From contig NC_066313.1 of NCBI RefSeq assembly GCF_022539315.1, positions 23,659,059 to 23,723,058 of the forward strand: a stretch of DNA of 64,000 bases, written 5' to 3'. This stretch comes from Serinus canaria. Taxonomy: Eukaryota; Chordata; Aves; Passeriformes; Fringillidae. The notes under the pieces are model-generated. The model was not told where the DNA came from. It made no database searches and was given only the letters and a program-made list of their open reading frames with translations. Position numbers and translations under genes: made by a program. Positions 27,362 through 40,520 of this stretch are shown piece after piece; position 1 is the first letter of the stretch; each line of letters begins with the position of its first letter.

Positions 27362-30300
27362 TTGTTATAAAATATTTAAAGTTATGAAATATCCGAGGGC
27401 AACTGAAATGTCTCTTCCACCAAATTGTCTTGGGACAATGTGTTGAGGGGACAAGAGGGCAGGTTAGCATTTCAAATTCTTCCAATGATCTATACAAGAG
27501 ACGTGAGGAAATGTTCCAGAGCTGACAGAGTTCAAGGACATAGAGGATATGGAGGGACACACACAGATATCTGATACTGTCCTCTCCATGTTAAGCAAGA
27601 TCAGGATTCTCATGGCTATGAGGAACCCAGCTTGCTGTGGTGACAAACCACTTTTCAGAGAAAAAGAAATTCTGGGCACTTAGACCAAACGTATATTTTC
27701 ATGTTATATTTTTCAGAGATGCCAGGGAGGGACTGGTCTCTTCACTGCTCTGCATTCATTCAGTCCAGGGCACAGTGACAAGAATAGGATGATACAGAGC
27801 TGCTACTTTGGCTGTGCTCAGTGCTTCACTGAGAATCAAGGATGGCAGTCAGCTTGGGATATTAAGGTTTAAGCCAGTTGTTTAGGACCTGAACACAAAC
27901 CTATCTCACTGGCTGCAGCAGAGTTGAACATCCAAGCATTTCAGAAACTTACCCTACTCTAATGCCTGGTTGGGCAAGAGGGGTAGGAAAGCTTTGCTAA
28001 GACTTCAGTGTAGAAAGGGATCTTTTAATTAGTTCAAAAGTAAATCCTTCAGCAAGTTTAGGAAAGCTCAGACTCAATAGTCTTGATATTTTTTGTAGTA
28101 AAACTCAACGAGAAGGAAAACACCCTTAAAGTTCTACTCTGTGTCATTCAGGAGACAAAAGAAATCCATATACAAGCAAACCAAACACCTTTTGCAGGTA
28201 CCCTTAATTAAGAAACAACTTTAATTGCTAAGAAATCCTGAATAAGCCCAGTGGTACAGAAGGCTCACCTACTTAACTCCATGTTGCTTAGCCTTGATTT
28301 ACCTCAGCTTTAAGGGGAATTTATGCTCTGTAAAGCTCACTTCTTAATGCAGCTTCTTTTAAATTCCTAACTTTTCCTGGTCTCAGACCTTTCATTGACC
28401 ATTTTCTAAAGATCTGCTAAAAAAAAACCTCTAAGCCTTAGGCTTGTAATGATGGATTATTTCTACCTAGAAGACTTTCAGCTTCCAGAAACTCCTCTCA
28501 TTTGCTACTTAAAGGTTTGACTAATATGGGGAAAAAACACATTCAGTTCTTGACTATGTAGAAATGGTATAGAGGAAAAACATCCTGGACTTTGTCAGAC
28601 AGTCTGTGGCCTTCCTGCTACACACTGGCTCACTCCCTGCTTTGTGTTCCTTTGATAATATTTTGTCAATCAGCTGCTGTGATGAATCATCATCCCCTCA
28701 TGCACAGGGATACAGCATCAGAAAAAACTGCATCCCACAAACTGCAAAACTTGTCTGTGGGAGCTGAGGGACAGCTGGGACCAAGGATTCCTCTGGGCCA
28801 AAGATGCTGGCCCTGGGCACTGGCTGTAAGACAGAGGGGCAACCTTCTGCTTTATGTATGAACTCTTTCTGCCTCTGTGTGGCAGAGAAAAGAGGGGTTC
28901 AAGGGTCCATAGTGAAGGCAGGGGTGCTTGTAGGCTCAGAGTAGCAATTGTCACATAGCAGTCGTGGAGGATATGATACTGCACATCTGAGGGCATCTCG
29001 TGGCTGGCTGCTGCAAGGGACAAGCCTGGCAGCCTGCTGGGTGTCACCAACACAGGAGCTGCACACACAAACAGCTCCAGGGAGCTGAAGAGATGCCCAA
29101 ATGAGTAGATTTCATCAAGTCCATACTGAACCATTGATTCTAAGAGACTCCAGAATTCACACACTCGATAGCTCAGCATGTTGAAACACAGAATTTGGTC
29201 TGATCTCTTTGATAAAGTAGTATTTTTTCACTTTGCCATCCCTACTAGCACCATGGTAGGCCTTGGAGGATTTTTGCTGGGTTTTTCTCCCTCCTAATGT
29301 TTCTAACATGTTGAATTATGTCCAAACAGAAGAGGTCAGTGGGAGACAACTAAGGCTTTGCAAGGAATCTTTCCATAAAAATTAGATTTTGCCTGTGCAG
29401 AATGAGTCTGAACCTTTCTGTCACACTAAACTCAAACTTTTTGATCATGAATAGACAAGAAACAGGAGATGATAGAAGTGCTAAAGTACAGAACTTAAAT
29501 GCTTTTTAGACTGGACAGCACAACTTCAGAACAGTTGTGTGAGGCAGAAATGGCTTTAGTACACAAGTGGTGGCCATGAGTAGACATAGGTGTGGAGAAT
29601 ATAGGATACCAGCTTGTGACGAGGTCCCTTTGTCCACACTGTTTGCCAGCCAGACCTTTGGTCACACTTTGGGCTTCTTTCCTCCACCATATCAGACCAA
29701 CCCCTCTTGTTTGCCTCCACTCCCAGCCACAATTGGATTTGCCCAGGCAGGACCTGCTCTCCTGGTGTGGTGGCTGCCACTGAGGTGCCCAGTGGATGCA
29801 GCCCCGTGGCAGCCCCTGTGGCACCACAGTCTATCAGTGTCACACCCAGCTCCTGCTCTCTGAGGAGTGAGCCATTAAGGAGCTGCACTGAGACCACATC
29901 TGCATACTGAGTAGGGAGCTGCCTTGGAGGATATTAATTAGGGGTGACACTTTCAGGGCAAGTTCTACTATTCTTCCCTGTATCCCATTTCAGACATGGC
30001 TGGGAAGTGTGAGTACAATACAAATAGAGACAAGATGGGGCACTACGGGGACAGCTTGCCACTGCAACAGAAGGCAAGAGTAGAAAAGTTGCTGTCATAT
30101 TCCTCCCTAGGACTTGCTACTGTCTTAAGGAAAATTCTAGAAAGCCCCTAACCCTATTTTCCTCTACCATTCTTCTACTCTAGAGAGGAAAAATGTGTTC
30201 TTTGTCTCCACAGAGATAATCCCTCTGCTCTCTTCATTTACACTCCTCTAGTCTCTAGGACAGACGTACAGCCGCCTTGACAAATGGCTGGAGCACATGC

Positions 30301-31466
30301 AAGGGGCTCAAGAACTCAGTTCTTTCTCCTGGCTCTGACAGTGACTGAATACTGGGTACTTGTTCCTGGAGTTCTCACTTCTCTTTACCATCCTTAGTCT
30401 AGTACACAGCCTTCCCCACAGAGCTGTGAGCACCTTTTAGCTTCATGGGCCCCCATTCCCTTCTGCAGCACCACCCAGCTCCCACAGCAGCCCTGAGGAG
30501 CCAGCAGAGAGCAGGTTTGCAGCCTGCACCAGATCCCAGAGGCAGGTTTCACAGCACTTTGCAGACTGGCAAATTTTATTGTTCAGCCTGGAGGTGGGAA
30601 ATGAGCAGCAGGAGTGAGAACTCTGCAGCAAGGAAGAACCTGCTTAGAAGCACACGTCACTCATTTCTTTGCTGCACAACTTCATGTATTGTGTTTGTGT
30701 ACAATTCACACATCTGTCAACAGATCACAGCACAAGTAATTCCACCTCCTACTAAACTGCTGCCGACTCTACATTCTCAATGCAACCCCACCATTAGCTT
30801 CTGGTGTTTCACAAAACCAGGAAACAAGGCAAACCAGTGCTAGACTGGATCATGGGTGAAGGTCATGCAGTTCAGGGGCCTGCCTCCCTCTGTGATGTGC
30901 ACAAGAAGCTGCAGAAGACAATGTGCCATCCTGACAATTAACAACCCACCAACAGGGGAAGTTTCTTCCTTGAGGCAGTCAGTTGTCAGGGAGCAGACAC
31001 CCTCAAGCATGAGGGTTTGCACCCCTTCTGCACTTTTCACCTGTCTAATATGTGTACTCTCCCTGGCTCTTTTAACACTCCTTCACCCCGTGAATTCTGC
31101 TGAGCTTCCAACCCCAAAGCTCTCACACAGCAGTGAGGTTAGTGGCCCCACAAAAATGTGCCTGCTTCTCATTCTCAGGAGCAAATGCAGATCAGGCAAT
31201 GCAGATTTCCCACACATTTTAATACTCACATAAATGCTTCATTTCAGCTTCTTTCCTTGAGAGGTCAGATGCTAGCTCCTGATTTGTAAGGCAGACTTGT
31301 TCAAGCTATTGGCACTAGAAACATTAGAAACAAGTGAATAAAGAAGAAAGCCTGACACTTCTTTTCCACATGGGAAAAATTGGAAATCTGTCTGTCATTT
31401 CCTTTTAGTGATCACTTTCTCTGAATTCCTTCATTTCCATAACTGAAGCAATAATGCATATACAAC

Positions 31467-31487
31467 TTTTTTTTTTTTTTTTTTTTT
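31467..31487. repeat. poly(T) tract
   Basis: Twenty-one consecutive T, followed by a G-rich stretch. Confidence 0.9.
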
Positions 31488-31527
31488 GAGGGGGGTGGGG
31501 AGAGGTGGTCACCAGCTGCTCTGGTGA

Positions 31528-31558
31528 TTTGCTGATTTCTGCTGAGGAAATCAGCAAA
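31528..31558. repeat. 12-bp perfect hairpin
   Basis: The arm TTTGCTGATTTC (31,528-31,539) pairs with GAAATCAGCAAA (31,547-31,558) around a 7-base loop. After one mismatch the pairing extends by about four more bases, counting G-U pairs. Confidence 0.85.
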
Positions 31559-34500
31559 ATACTCTACTTTTCCCACCCTTTTTCCTTGAGGCTGAGGTCA
31601 CTCACCTAAAATCAGGAGACAACAAAAACACAACTACTCCACAAGTGAAGATGAGCCAAAAGCTGAAGATACTCACAGTGTCTTCTCAAATCAGAGGCAC
31701 AGCCCCAAGGCAGGACTGAGAGTCTGGGTTGGAGTCGGAAAGCCCTGAGCAGTGGTGGAGGGTGCCTGAGTGGAGTGTCCAGGGGATGCTGGTCAGAGTT
31801 TTTAAGCCACAGGAGTACCCAGGCTGTCAATACACAGCTGATCAGCACAGAGTCCCATCTGCCTGTAAGCCTCTGTGGCTGAAAGCAAGAACTTTCCTTC
31901 ATTGCACTGATGCTCTCTAAGATGTCCACAGGCCAAGGAATCTTTTCTGATTTCATAAATGTTGTAAGTCTCAATGGATCCAAGGAAGTTGGGATGACCC
32001 TTAGACAGTGAGCAAAGTAGTTGTCTTGACCCTTAAATAGTTTTTCCATTTGCTCCTATTATCACCAGAGGTGATAGTTTTCCAAGGATGTGTAAAGCAC
32101 TGGGATTTACTTCTGGTTTATTCTTTTCTTCTTTTCATCTCCTGTTTCAACAGGGTTTGGGCCTTGTATTCCACTGCACTTCTTTTTGTGACAAGAAACT
32201 CTTGCTCTTTTGGGAGAGGTCAGTGAGCTGACAGACAAGACTTAGTTCTGGTAGGAGTTCAGCTCATCTCAGACTAGCTCCTGAAAAGTGTTTGCTTCTT
32301 TCTGATAGAACCTCAGGCCTTGGAGTGCTGTCCAGCAGTGTGCACTGTCAGCACCTTCAGCCTTAGAGGACAGCCTTGAGGATTGCCATGCCCACTTTCC
32401 AAGCTGTGCAGCCTCAGGCACAGGGGAACCATGATTCCCATCCTGTGAAGGACCACAGGAGCCCCCACATACTCAACAGGGTGCCTTGCTGGCACCAGGT
32501 ACAGCCTCCAAAGCAAGCCCACGGGCTGACTGTGAAGGAGCTGCAGAGCCCAAAGCCAGGCAGGATGCAAACCATTTGTGCTTCTTTGCACAACTTGCTC
32601 TCTCTGAGGAACAGGCAAATCCTCTGTCAGTCCTTGCTGCTGCTGCCTTCATCCCATGGGAGCAGAGCAGCAATGTGTTCAAAACAACATTGCTGGGCTC
32701 TATTCCTGGACTCATCTGTATGCTAGGGATGATTTCCCCAGTGGTTTTCTTATCCCATGCTGGTGAATCATCCCCCCAACAGAGATGACGTATCCCAATA
32801 GCTTCTAAACATATTTTGAAAGAGCGTATTTTCTGTCTTTGGATTTTGCCAGATGGCATCCAGTGATTAGTGGGTTTAATATACGAAGCTTCCCAGAGGA
32901 AGAAACTCCTGCATCTCACTAAAGGTTCTTCACCACCCTTCTGGTCCTTCCCCTCCCAAACTTCAAATTACAGTAGCTGGACCCCTGCTGCAGAACAGAG
33001 TCTTATTCTACTCTATCAATACCCTCTGGATATTTTTCAAGAACAAAGTGGAAAGCATTTCCAGCAAATGCTTTTAATGTCACTTTGTTTGCCAAGAGAT
33101 GCTTTGGTTATCGTTACGAGAAAGCATCTTTGTTTAAAAGGAAAACAAGTGATGATTTTTCCCCAAGTCACTCATCTCTCTAGCTAAGCAGCATCTGCAT
33201 TCCCTGGCAAAGGGACGTGGCCTCTTCTGAACAGAAGAAAATATTAGAAGCCTCCTTTTTAGAAAGCACCCCTTCCTAAGTATCACCTCACTGCTTCAGA
33301 AAAAACCTGTGGTCAAACACCTGCCTCCCCTGCCTGTCTCCCTTCTCTCAGATGAGATTGGATAGATTGTGTGACTGGTATTTTTGGGTTGTAATCCTTG
33401 CTAACGTGCTGTGCACCTTGCCTCTCTCTTGTGCCCAGATTCCACCTATAAAGAGATTATGGCCTCATATTTCAAGTCAGTAATTTTGGAAACATTTCAA
33501 GTGAGAGGTGCTCCTCTCATGAGTTTACAGCAGATAGCCAATAAGCTGCATATCATTCCCAACAGGGATGCATGGCCTCCTAAGGAACAGCTTGAAGAGG
33601 CAGTGCCCTTCAGTTTCCCTGTAGGCCAGTATCCTTGAGGGAACAATATCTTCCACAGCCCAATGCAGTCTCCCCTATGGTAGAAGGCACTACAGCAGTG
33701 GGTTTCTTCAGATTTTCTATTCCTGTCAGTTTTCTGAGCAGATTTTGCTTTGGAGTAGCTTCTTTGCTCAAGTAGTAGCTGCTCACACCTTTAAGTCTTT
33801 GTTGCTCTTATCTTGAGGAAACATTTAAGCAAGGGCAAGCATCTTTCCTGTGAAGGAGCAGAGACAGAACCTCACCTGCATTAGGCAGCATCACCATTGC
33901 CACAACAACCGGCAGCCTGGGTATGATATTTATATATCAAATAATTTTATACCATTCAGCTGTGGTACCTTTTCCTCAGTGGGGATTGTGACAACTGAAA
34001 ATTGTGCCTTCTTCTTAAACAGTGTGACAGCACTCTTTCTACCTGTCTCACAAGCTGCCTTGAGTGGTCAACTGCAAAACTGCTGGTGTGGACAGCCCAC
34101 AACCCCACACGGTGCCAAGGAGCAAAGATTCCAACACTGCCGTAACATGGAAGCCAAGTGATGACAAATTCATATTTATGGCACATCTGCAGACATTTTC
34201 TCCTTTACTGCCACACTAGCAGCTGTTTACTGATTGAGCCAACACAGTCTAAGAAGATGGCAGTTCCTGCTGTTTGTTACAGCCCTTCACAGGACAGGAC
34301 TGCCCTCACAGGTGAGACCTAAAGACACTCATCTAAGTATGCCTAAAGAGATGCAGCATTTTACACTGTTCCATCAAGGTCTGCCAGAGACCCTTACCTG
34401 TGCTCTTACCACAACCTCTGTCACATGCAACTAGTGCCAGTCAAGGATTTTATCATTCAATGCCTCACCTTTCCTTCCCTTCCCAAGTTACAATCACAGA

Positions 34501-37500
34501 TGTTCATGCAAGCACCTAGATTTGCCCTCTGCAGCTTAAATGGAGAATGTGGCATCTAAAATGGCTTCCAAAATAGCCACTGAGCAAAAAGGAAAAAAAT
34601 GAACAGTTTACATAGTAACCTTGAAGGACAGATCATCCCTGAAATGAAACAATCCTGGAGACACAGCCCACAATCTATATGTACTAAAAGGCAGAACAAG
34701 GGTATCTGGTCTACAACTTCTCCTTACACATATCTGTGCATGTCTGGATGTTCTATGACACCTACATCTAAACATCAAACCTCCTGCAATGCTACTGAAC
34801 CATTTTGGTTCCAGCCAAAACCCACACGAAGCTTAGGCCTGGCCCAGGTGGCTGGAGCTAGGACTAGATCTTAAGGCCTCTGGTCTATTTTTTTCTGTTT
34901 GACTAAAAGCTGTAGCAGTTCATAAATGTTATTGCTGAGTGTCATGGCCAAACTGCTCCTCAGTAACCCTCCTACTCCTCAGCTCTGCTCCAAACTTCCC
35001 TACTTCCCTGACTTATTTCCTTGGTGTTGTCCTTAACTAAGTCTTCTCTCCAGCCTGGCTCTTAAGCACTCATGGCCTTGTGCTCATCCCTCTGCTCCCC
35101 ACTGCTTGCATGTCTCGTGCATCTGCACTGTGCAGCCACTTCACCTTTCACTTCTCAGCTCTCCCCTCTCCCTTCACCTGCTCCCAGCCTGCAGTGCAGA
35201 ATTGCAGACTTCAGGCATGGGCCACGCTGTGTGGGCACCCACAGAGGGGAAGAAGGAGGGATTCCCCTGCTATTGATCAGTGTTCACATGGTGGCCCTCA
35301 GCTCTTTGTCCAAGCCCTCAGACCGTGGGTATTCCCCTGCAGCCCAGGGTACTTACAGACATCTGGGTAGCTTCAGAATAAATAAAAATTGAGTAAGCTG
35401 TGGGTCTTAGCAGCTGCAGGAGCTGAACAGTAGCTGTGAGTGCATGGGAAAGTGACTTCATTCTAAATGAAAGACCAGAATTTCATCTCAGACCAGTTCT
35501 GGCCATCAGACAATGTGGACCATAACATGTGTGTGAGCAGCTCACTGAAGAAAACTCCCTCCCCCACCTCTAAAAGAAGCCAAGCTCCTTCCCCTACAAT
35601 TCATCTCCCCTGACACAAAAAGATGCTAGTAGGATTCAGCCTGACACATTTTCCAGCCTCACATCCATTGGCACATATTTGCCCTGTCTCTGCTACTGGC
35701 TGATGATGCCTCTCCAGCCAGGCAGACACACATCAGCCTTGATAGGATGCCTGTAGTAAGGAGGCTTGGAGTCAGTTCCCTACAGCTGGGCAGCCAGCAG
35801 TGTTTGCTCAACATTTCTGGCAAAGCAGAGCCACCCAGCTCTCAGCTGCTCTGTCTTCTCCTTCAGGCCCTGTCCAGGAGGGACCCACGCTCTGTGCACT
35901 GGCACTGGCAGGAATCTGCTCCCTTGTGCCCACCGTGTGTCCCACTTCAGTCCCAGGAACAGTGCCTGGAGACCACAGCTCTTACCTCAGTGCTTTGTAA
36001 TTTGATTAAGGTGAAATCTGATCTGCTGTTCTGAGGCCAAGAAATGCCAGGATGGCAGATGGCAGGGAAGAAAGTTGAGCAGAGCTCTTTACTAGAATCC
36101 AAGATCCTGGGAGAAACCAAGCTGCTCCTGTAGGGGTCAAATACCAGGGAGAGTAAGGAGAAAAAGCTGCCAGTAAGAGTCTTGGTTCTGTTAGAAAACT
36201 CAGCAGTGAAATATTACAGAGAGATTAAAACACAACATAATTACCTAATTTATTGAGAGTTAATGTGCTGGTCCCTCACTGACAAGGAAGAATCAGAGGG
36301 AGGTGAAATTGTTAAGCAACATAATTGCCCCCAACCTGAGCTTTAGCTGCCCTCCTTCCTTTGAGAGCTTCGCAGCTCAGAGAGACGTGAGCTGCCCAGC
36401 AGAGAGGGACTCCAGGGAACACGAATGCATCTCTGCTGGTGAGTGGGTGTGTGAAAGAGGCTGGGCAGGGCTCTGCCTGAGATCCCCTCTCCCCATGCCA
36501 GCCACTCCTTTAGGCAGCAGAAACAGCTGTGCACTTTTGTGTTTCTGTCATGTTTGCACACACAGATGTCCCACAAGAACTTCACAAGAGAGGGAACTGT
36601 TGTTGTCTCGGTTCACCCAGTGAGAAAGGCTGCAACAAGCAACTGATCTCTGAGATCAACCAGCAGTCTAAGGAGACAGAGAATCATAGTCACAAAATGC
36701 CATTAGCTCAGTGTCACCTGCTTCACTAGATTGCCTCTCTGCTGGCAGAAAAAAGGGCAAAGATGAAGCCTTACAGCTCATCAAAAGCCCAGAGATGAAT
36801 GGGTACCCATGCAAAATACCAGCAATTGCACAGATTCAGAGAATAGCAGTAAACAATATTAAAGGGCTGGGGAAATTGATTCCTGGGGAGGAAAAGAGAG
36901 CTAAATATGTATAGCTGCCTAGCTGTACCCAGAGGAGCATATTTAACCTGCTACAAGTATTTGATGGAAGAATAATTGTCCTGGGAGGAATAAAGGTCTT
37001 ACAGCTATGAAGAATAGGGTGAAATTAAAAGGGTGGAGATTCAGCCTCTGATGGGCACAGTCGATAATGGAGATGCTGACCTGTCTCCCTGAGGAATGCC
37101 TGTTGCTTCTCTCATGCAGAGGAGTCTGGGAGACAGCCAGCCATTCTCTGGTACAGCAGTGGGCTCTGGAGGCTCTCCCAGCTCTGTTTACCTGCTTTCT
37201 GTGGACTAACAGAGGTTTCCCATCCCAGCAGCCTGTCACTGGGGGTCAGGTGGGGTTTTGTTTTATAAATTCTGATGACAGCTAAGGGAATCCTGGCAAA
37301 TCTGTATCACTGGGGAGTCCAACCAAACAACAGCCTCCAGAAACACAAAGCTTCAGTAATAAATACAGCGCCTGCAGCCCTCTGCTCTAGAGGAAGAAGC
37401 ATTGTTACTCTTGTCAGAGGCACTGAAATCTAGCATTTCTCGTCATTAAGGAAATATTGCAGATGGGTGTTTGCTGTAAAATGTCACGATGGCAGCAGAG

Positions 37501-40269
37501 CTCACGATGATGCTAACTGAAAGCAGCAAAAAACACAGCTGCTGTGAGAAGAGGGCACTGCAGTACATAAACTTTACTACCCAAAGCTGGTGTGCATAGA
37601 TAGGTTTTAGCCCACCCCAGTGGCCCAAACCCAGAGTGTTTCTGCAAACCTTGGCAAGGGCTGTCGTTATAAGCTGCTGTCTCCTCTCAAGTGCTCCCTG
37701 TCTCTGACTGGGAGTGGTTATTTTCCACCCATACCTGACCCTCGGACTCCTCTGCTTAGTTCCAAGACAAAGGAACACAAGGAAAGAGAGAGCTGCCTGT
37801 TTTCTACACCTACTTTCTTCTCCTTTTGGGCTTGTTCTCATACTCAGAGGAAATCCCCTGTAAGGCCATCTCTGTTTTTCTTTTGCTTTCCATACAGTTT
37901 CCTGACACGAAGTGCATGCTCACTGCTTGTCAAGCTGACTTCACAACATGTGGGGGGCTCCACGTTCACTCTCATTAAAGTTCAAGCATTTTAAGGGAAT
38001 TCTGCTCTGCTTTCTACCCTCTGGTATAATACATACTGAGTTTCACATCAGATATACCAGAAATATGGGGCCAAGGAGAGACTGAACTGATAAACTTCCA
38101 GTTTTCATCTCCTATGACATTGTGAATGTTTCCAGCACTATTGTTAAAATATTGTCTGATAAAATGGAGGCCACACAAATGGGTGCTGCCATCAGAAGAC
38201 ACAAAATAGGGCTGTGATGGCACGCAAGCATGAGAAACTATGATGTGAGAAGATTTGGAGTTAGGTTTTCCTTAGGCTTTTAATACCACAGCAGTATGAG
38301 TGAGGAGCAGGACTCACTGTTTGTTTACTTTGGCTAGACACTAACTGGGATCATATTTTCTTGGCAGAGCACTGCTTTTCAGCTGAGGTAATCATGACTA
38401 AAGCAGTAAGATGGCCCTACCAGGCATGGATGACCAGCTCTGTCTCCTCAGGAGGCCAGTGGAAATTTCCCTTCAGAGCTCTCCCTGTGGCAGGAACTGC
38501 AACATATCTCACCCAGGCTGTTGATAGCTTTGCACAGAAGATGCTTACAGACTGTGTAGAGACAGGCTAATGATTCTCTATCCTTGTTTTCTGTCCTTCA
38601 CACATCAGGTAAAAACAATATTTGACTTAATATCAAGCTCATAGCTCTTTTTGCCTGTGTTTGGTGACTCTTCCACAGTCACAAATATCAGGGCTGGATG
38701 CCATGTCCTCCTCCAGCTGCAGCCAAGAAGACATTGTTGCTTGGCCAGCTCTGCTGCCTGAGATGCTCCTGAAAGCAATCCCATGCCCACTTCAGGCTGA
38801 AGGAGCTGGCTTAGCTCTAATTGCTAACCTAGTTCAGGTGGCAAAAGCCAGGTGTCAGGTCCTGACAAGAAGAACACCTCAGCACACAGGTATCAAAGGA
38901 CACTTACCCCAGGCAGGGGCCATGCCAGAAGGCTGGGACAGCAGCAGCCAGGAAGCTGTGTGTGATGGTGCCCCAGTGTGAGGAGGCCTGGAAATCAAGG
39001 CTCATGATTTCAGGAACATCGTGCACAGGGGCTGGTCTGCTGTAGCTTCAGCAAACTACCTGCTGTCCTCCTTCCCTCTTTCATGATTCTTCCTTGGAGT
39101 ACAAGAAAGCCAGCCCACCTGGTTTCCAGAGCCTGTCACCAGCCCTTCAGACTGGAGGAACAAGCATTTCCTTGTAGAATGTCAGCAGCACATGTTTCTG
39201 GGAGACTGAAGGGCAGGTGGTACTGCCTTATAAATCATCTAAACATGCCTGGTGTGATAAATGCCTGCTGTACTTTGCATAACATCTGGGACAGCACAGG
39301 AGAGACCTTGGGGGCTGGGAAGGAGCAGAAAGTGAATGTTTTCTGAACATCATGAATTGACAAAGACGGAGATGGTGTCACCATATGGTCAAAGAAGCAG
39401 TCAGAGATGCCCAGCCCTCCTCCTCTGAGGGGAAAGGCAACGGCTGGGGCATAAATGCACAGCAGCCAAAGAGTATTTATTCTGTTTGGGTTTGTCAGGG
39501 CTTGGCAGCGTTGAGGATAGTGGGGTCTCTGTGGGGCAGGCTGAAAGAACAGAGGGAGGGTGAAAGAGGAGGAGGAGGAACTGTGCGGCTTTCAGATGGA
39601 CTTGTTGATTAATTCCCCTGGGATTAAAAGGAGAAAGATCAGGAACAGCATACACCAGCATGGGGAAAAGGATTTTCAGGAATTACTAAAACTGTAACAG
39701 GGGTCAGGACAAAGAAGGTTAGAGAAAAAAAATCTGAACAACGTTTGAAGCATGAGCATGATTTTAACAGCTTAGTGTGACCAACTATCTTGAACCAGCC
39801 CTATCTATTTGTGAAAATAAATGTGACAGGACATCTCTTGTTGCAGAAGACACCTGTTGTTTCAACTGTCCATGATTCCAGCCCTCTCCCCCTAACACCT
39901 ATATCCCACCACTACTGGAAGGGAACCCACCTGAGTGTGTTTTTAATAGGCATTTGAGAACATAGCACAGCTCAAGGGAGCACAGAATCAGTGTTCTTAT
40001 TGTGAGAGGATTTTCTTCTTGCCTTTGACACCAGCTCTCCAACCCGTGTACGGAGCTGATTGAATTCCAGGCAGATTTGGAACCACACAGTAGAAGGGCA
40101 TGGAGGAACCTCAGGACACCCCCTATCTTATCTTTCCATGAGGTAAGATGAACTAGAACTAAACCATGCATGGCAAATGCCCACCTAATCTGCTCCTAAA
40201 AAGTTTTTCAGTAATGGAATCTTCGTTCTCTCCCCAGGCAATAATTTTGGGTTTTCACTGCCATGGCCA

Positions 40270-40520
40270 TTTTATTTCTAGCCTGAATCTTCCTTGCTGC
40301 AATTTAAGCCCATTATTTCTTGTCCTATCCACAATGGATGAGAATAACAGTTTATTGCCTTTTTTCCTTGTAGCAGCCTTTAATAGACTGCTATCACCTT
40401 CCCCCTTCAGCTTTCTTCTCTGTGGGCTAATTAACCCAAATTTACTCAACATTTTTCCATCGTTCATATTTGTCAGAACACTGATTAAAATACTGCCCTC
40501 TGGACTCTCTGTCCAGGGTC
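40270..40520 (-). mobile_element. old CR1-like LINE fragment, minus orientation
   Basis: Segments such as CTAGCCTGAATCTTCC, TTTAAGCCCATTATTTCTTG and CTCTGGACTCTCTG occur in the order found in the reverse complement of amniote CR1 3' regions. No terminal octamers are present, so it is truncated at both ends. Confidence 0.6.

Larger units (their letters stand above)
27362..40269. other. intergenic, no gene recognised
   Basis: Several open frames of 100-153 codons occur (for example 28,718-29,179 minus and 32,473-32,919 minus). None shows domains, signal peptides or supportive splice context. The T21 run and a nearby hairpin at 31.5 kb are the only structural marks I noticed. Confidence 0.65.

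Noticed and set aside
29556..29897. 113-codon minus-strand frame with a Gly/Val-rich start, considered as a retroviral fragment
   Set aside because: No protease, reverse transcriptase or gag motif is present, and the opposite strand is equally open.
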